DNA from: Rhizophagus clarus
Lineage: Eukaryota; Glomeromycota; Glomeromycetes; Glomerales; Glomeraceae
Length of the DNA: 64,000 nt
Assembly (NCBI GenBank): GCA_015698045.1
Contig: BLAL01000270.1
Span: 62,001 to 126,000, forward strand
Direction: 5' to 3'
How positions within the stretch are numbered: position 1 is the first letter of the stretch; each line of letters starts with the position of its first letter. The notes under the pieces were generated by a model that saw only the letters and a program-made list of their open reading frames with translations, searched no databases and was not told where the DNA came from. Below are positions 60,326 to 64,000 of this stretch, in pieces. Both the position numbers and the translations under genes were made by a program.

Positions 60326-63300
60326 AATGCAGAAATTCAAGTTGAACAACTTATTTCTTAATGTTTTTTTTTTATAACGAGTGAAAAAAGGAAATTTTTT
60401 ATAAAATTTTCAGAGTTTTCTTCTTTCACCTCGTCTCCTTATTGTCTGCAAGAGTAACATGAAGAAAAATTAAAAGAAATTAAAAGAAAGGAATAAATAA
60501 ATAATAAAAATACTAATATTAAAATTATATATATATATAAAAAAAAAAAAAAAAAAGAGGCGGAAAGTTTTTTTTTTTTTTTTTTTTTATGGAGAATTCA
60601 ATTGATATATATTTTGATATCTAAAATGATCACAGGATCTAAAGGTGGATGCAAACCAAACACAAATGTTTTAGGATACATTCTTGCGACCTTTTCATTG
60701 TCTATTGTGAAAGATTTACTATGCGAAAGCATGGATTGGTGCGTAAGTTTGAAAATGTGTGACCTCCGTGACTCCTCTGTGCATTTCGACTATTAATAAA
60801 CTGAATTAAGAAGTCGATTTACTGGTTGTGAATCAAGTCAACAGACAAATTAAATTTAACAACTATAAAAAAAATATTTCCGTTTACTTACGGGGCGAAC
60901 CTTAATTCTCTAAGAAAGATTTTGGTGCAACGATTCATAACTGATCCATTCCATTCTTTGGATTGTACGACTTGAATTTTTATAAATTATCAAAACTCTT
61001 CCCCACCCCCGAACACAACGCGACCCACTTATATTTATCCTAAAAGGATTCTTTTCTTTAAAAAGAAATTCGTCGCGGGTAGAAATGTAAATACTTTGAA
61101 ACTTCTGATTAAATTTGATGTTCTTGATTAAATTTGATGATTCTCTTGTCTTTCCTCTTAGTTTTTTTTCTTTATGGCAATGAAAACGAATTTGAATATT
61201 TAACGCATTTAACAAACAAACAAACAAACAAATAATCGTTCCCTTCACTTGATAGTTGGCAGTATTTCGAAGAAATGATAAACAAAAATATCGTGAAAAT
61301 ACTGGTAATTAAAGATGAAAGCACGTGCTTTAGAACTTGAATCAACATCCTGGAATATAATACCTGGGATTGAAGAATGGCTAATTTTTTTCGCTTTTTA
61401 TGATTCGTCAAAAATCCCGTTTATTCCAGAAATTTTCTTTGTTACGTCACGTACTTTTAAGAAAACCAAACTAAATACCATATATTTATTTTTTCAAGTG
61501 ATATTACTTTAGGTTTAATTTTAGATAACAACGAATTCCCTTACTTAGATACATGCATGTACTTTGAACAGTTTTACTTAATAATAGAAATGTTTCGGAG
61601 ACAATGAAACGAAAATATCTTTACAATATATTTATAATGCACATATTAAAATATTTTGGTAAAAAAAACCATCCAATCTTCCAAATGTTCTAAAAAAAAA
61701 AAAATAAAAAATAAAATAAAATAAAATAATCATTCTAATTCCGTAAAAATATTGTTCTACATTCCGACCGTCAGTTCGCAATCCCAGATTGGTATCACGT
61801 GATACAAGTTAATGAGAAAATGGGAAAGAATAAAGAATATGAAATTAGGACTAGAATAAGGAAATGAATCATGGAATCCAGATATGATTAATAAGATCAT
61901 CGGCGGAGTGATGGAGAGAATCAAAAAATGTTGAGCTCTTTCTGTGGTACACTGAACACTGAACACAGTAGTACCGGCTCTAAAACAGATCAGTATTAAT
62001 TACACAACCTTTAACCAATTGTCGATAGTGTCGCTATTTAGCACTTAACTGATTTTTATATTTTATTCAATCAGGTTTCTCAAACATGTTTCTACCTTTC
62101 AGAAATAAAAAAAAATCCCTTTAAAAATGGTTTTAATTATTACTTTATTATGAAACGTATCTTAAACTAATTGATTATATGCATATTTCATTATTTCATG
62201 TTTCGCACCTTTGAATTCATTAAATTTTAAGAATGTCGTGTTTATTTATTAATATTAACACTATGAGAAATTAAATTTATCCGATGCAAGTTTGATATTC
62301 TAACTCTTTTTTCATTGACTATTCTAGCATGTCTGTGGACATGGTCTCACGGATAATCATGATACAGATTTACCTGATACAAGGAGCGCGCTTTGATATT
62401 AATATTAATTTTGCCATTTTAAGGAAATGACGTGAATCTTTCCTCGTTTTTAGAGTTAAGGAGCAGTTATTTGCTTAGTCATTATCGCGTATTATTACGA
62501 AATTTCTATTGCATAATCCACGAGTAATCAAATAATGTAGGACCACGTTTGTTGATCATTAAAAGTTGGAATTTTCTTGTTTGCAAAACAAAATTAAATG
62601 TACAAATTTAAGATTTTGCCAAGGTTTTAGTGTATCTATTAACTGTTTCTGTATATATATCACACGCATCATAATTATTAGGTTTAAAATATGTTCATTA
62701 GCGAATAGGTGAATTCAGCGTATGATTATTACTTTTCTAAACAATTTTACTTGAATATGACCCGCCATCTCAATTGATTTCACAAATTGTAAATGTAGTT
62801 CCCAGCGAATTTTAAGAATCTCTCAAATTTTGAAGTTTAGATTGCTTGTTGTATATGAATGAAATTTTAAAATTGTAACGTGTATCCCAAGAAAGTTATG
62901 GTCACGAATTAGTATTTGATTTTTCTGCACGTATTTTGTATAAGCAAGTTTCAATTATACAAATTAATAATTTTCTTTTTTACCGAAAATTTTTACAATA
63001 AATAAATTTTATAAATTATAACTATAGATACTGCCAAAATTATGCTATAATTATAGTAAAGCTAATTGGAAATTTAAATTGGTTAAAGTTCGTATATAAA
63101 TAAATTATTAAGATTTATATATTAAAATTTTATCTATTTATGCTATTTAAATTTAAATTCTAAATTTCAAATCCCAAATTTTAAATCCTAAATTACTATT
63201 AAATTACTATTAATTCAAATCTTATAAGCAAATTCTTTATAATCAAATATATATGCTAAATATATATGCTACATTTTTACTATTAATAACAACCTATTTT

Positions 63301-63460
63301 ATTAATTTTTAATTTATAATCTATAAATGAAATAATAATAATAATAATAAAAAAAGATTATAATTAACACTTTGATATATTTACTAATTAATGATGCTTT
63401 TTTTTTTTAAGTTTAAAGATGTTGTTCAATGCATAGACTTTATTAAGTAAATAGGCTGAA
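60326..63460. other. Upstream region of third receptor and spacer
   Basis: The first ~600 bp may contain the receptor's leader or extra 5' exons. Farther right are CACGTG motifs at 61322 and 61796 and AAAAT repeats near 61701-61728, but no gene with a recognisable domain. Frames at 60910-61248 and 61757-61966 show no motif. Confidence 0.55.
61795..61802. promoter_or_regulatory. TCACGTGA palindrome
   Basis: Sixth copy of the octamer, about 1.5 kb upstream of the third receptor gene's start. A further CACGTG (GCACGTGC) lies at 61321-61328. Confidence 0.35.
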
Positions 63461-63462
63461 AA

Positions 63463-64000
63463 CTATAGGAGCCATCCAAAAATCCTGAAACTCAAAATTC
63501 TGATACCTCAAAATCCCAACTGTTAAAATCCCAACAGACCAAAATCCTAATAGGTATAAAATCCTGTTAAATGCAAAATCCTGATAGACCATTAATATTT
63601 TTTTATTAGTATAAAATAGAAGTTTTATACTGGACTTTTTATATAAAATAGAAGTTGTTTAGGGTTAGTTTAGGACTAGTTTAGGGTTAGCTTAGGATTA
63701 GTTAGAGTTAGTGTTAGATTAGGATTAGGGTTAGAATTAGAGTTAGGGTTAGGTTAGGTTAGGAAGGTTCTTAGGATTAGTTAGAGTTAGTGTTAAATTG
63801 GGATTAGGGTTAGAATTAGAGTTAGGGTTAGGTTAGGTTAGGAAGGTGTTAGGAAAAAACTGCAAGCAAAGTAAGCAAAGAAAATTACTTAAGGTTTAAA
63901 TAATTGAAAAATAAAGCAAATGGTTTAATTTATTAACAAAAATTGTCAGGATTTTGTATCTATTGGGATTTTAACCTGTTAGAATTTTATACCTGCTAGG
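63463..64000. mobile_element. Foldback-like repeat element with telomere-like core, cut by window edge
   Basis: The left arm (about 63470-63595) has seven tandem 15-17 bp units beginning AAAATCC(T/C), e.g. AAAATCCTGATAGACC. The right arm (about 63947-64000) carries the same units inverted, e.g. CAGGATTTTGTATCTAT and TGGGATTTTAACCTGT, and runs off the window. Between them sits a TTAGGG-like array plus unique AT-rich DNA. Inverted arms built of short tandem units are typical of foldback transposons or MITEs. No transposase is present; target-site duplications cannot be checked because the right end is missing. Confidence 0.55.
63661..63852 (+). repeat. TTAGGG-like array with 79-bp tandem duplication
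   Basis: Degenerate TTAGGG/TTAGAG/TTAGGT units. A block starting CTTAGGATTAGTTAGAG at 63691 repeats almost exactly at 63770 (period 79 bp, unit ending AGGTTAGGAAGG), so this array grew by duplicating a composite unit, not by single telomere repeats. Confidence 0.85.

Noticed and set aside
61757-61966. 69-residue minus-strand frame
   Set aside because: Hydrophobic but no motif, no good splice context, and no conservation evidence available.
1-64000. Search for a CRISPR array, bacterial operons or prokaryotic defence genes
   Set aside because: Spliced genes, SWIRM, HMG and chromodomain proteins show this is eukaryotic nuclear DNA. The tandem repeats seen are mini- and microsatellites without unique spacers.

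Overview
The window is very AT-rich eukaryotic DNA. Introns are short (about 70-130 nt, mostly GTAAGT-like donors and TAG/CAG acceptors), A and T homopolymers are very abundant, and intergenic gaps run up to 10 kb. The protein repertoire (a MATA-type HMG-box pair, Fun19/Laf1-like SWIRM proteins, a Mim1/TOM13 protein) is fungal. Together with the base composition this best fits an arbuscular mycorrhizal fungus of the Glomeromycotina, probably Rhizophagus. That species call is inference from style and content, not a database match.

Layout. At 1-437 (-) is the 5' part of a chromodomain/AT-hook gene cut by the window edge. At 4189-5467 (+) is a five-exon peroxisomal enoyl-CoA hydratase 2 ending in the PTS1 tripeptide AKL. 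From 7.9 to 35.9 kb lies a dispersed cluster of four paralogous SWIRM-domain genes (three on -, the fourth on +), each a single exon and separated by 4.7-10 kb of AT-rich, repeat-laden DNA without recognisable genes. HMG-box genes sit at 39126-39935 (-) and 51871-52674 (+). Between them is a divergent pair of paralogous seven-transmembrane receptor-like genes (47818-49203 - and 49575-50956 +). From 54 to 60 kb come a mitochondrial outer-membrane Mim1/TOM13-like gene (+), a nine-exon NADH-cytochrome b5 reductase (-) and a third, unrelated seven-transmembrane receptor with a very long Ser/Pro-rich tail (-). The right end holds a foldback-like repeat element with a telomere-like core.

How it may work together. 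Four putative chromatin or co-repressor proteins, a chromodomain protein, two HMG-box regulators and three receptors lie within 64 kb with only three housekeeping-type genes. This could be a lineage-specific signalling and transcription neighbourhood, superficially like a fungal mating region (HMG factor plus receptor). The sequence alone does not prove co-regulation. Six perfect TCACGTGA palindromes in the non-coding spacers are the only shared regulatory-looking motif I could see. Exon structures were assembled by hand from reading frame, splice consensus and protein-family logic.
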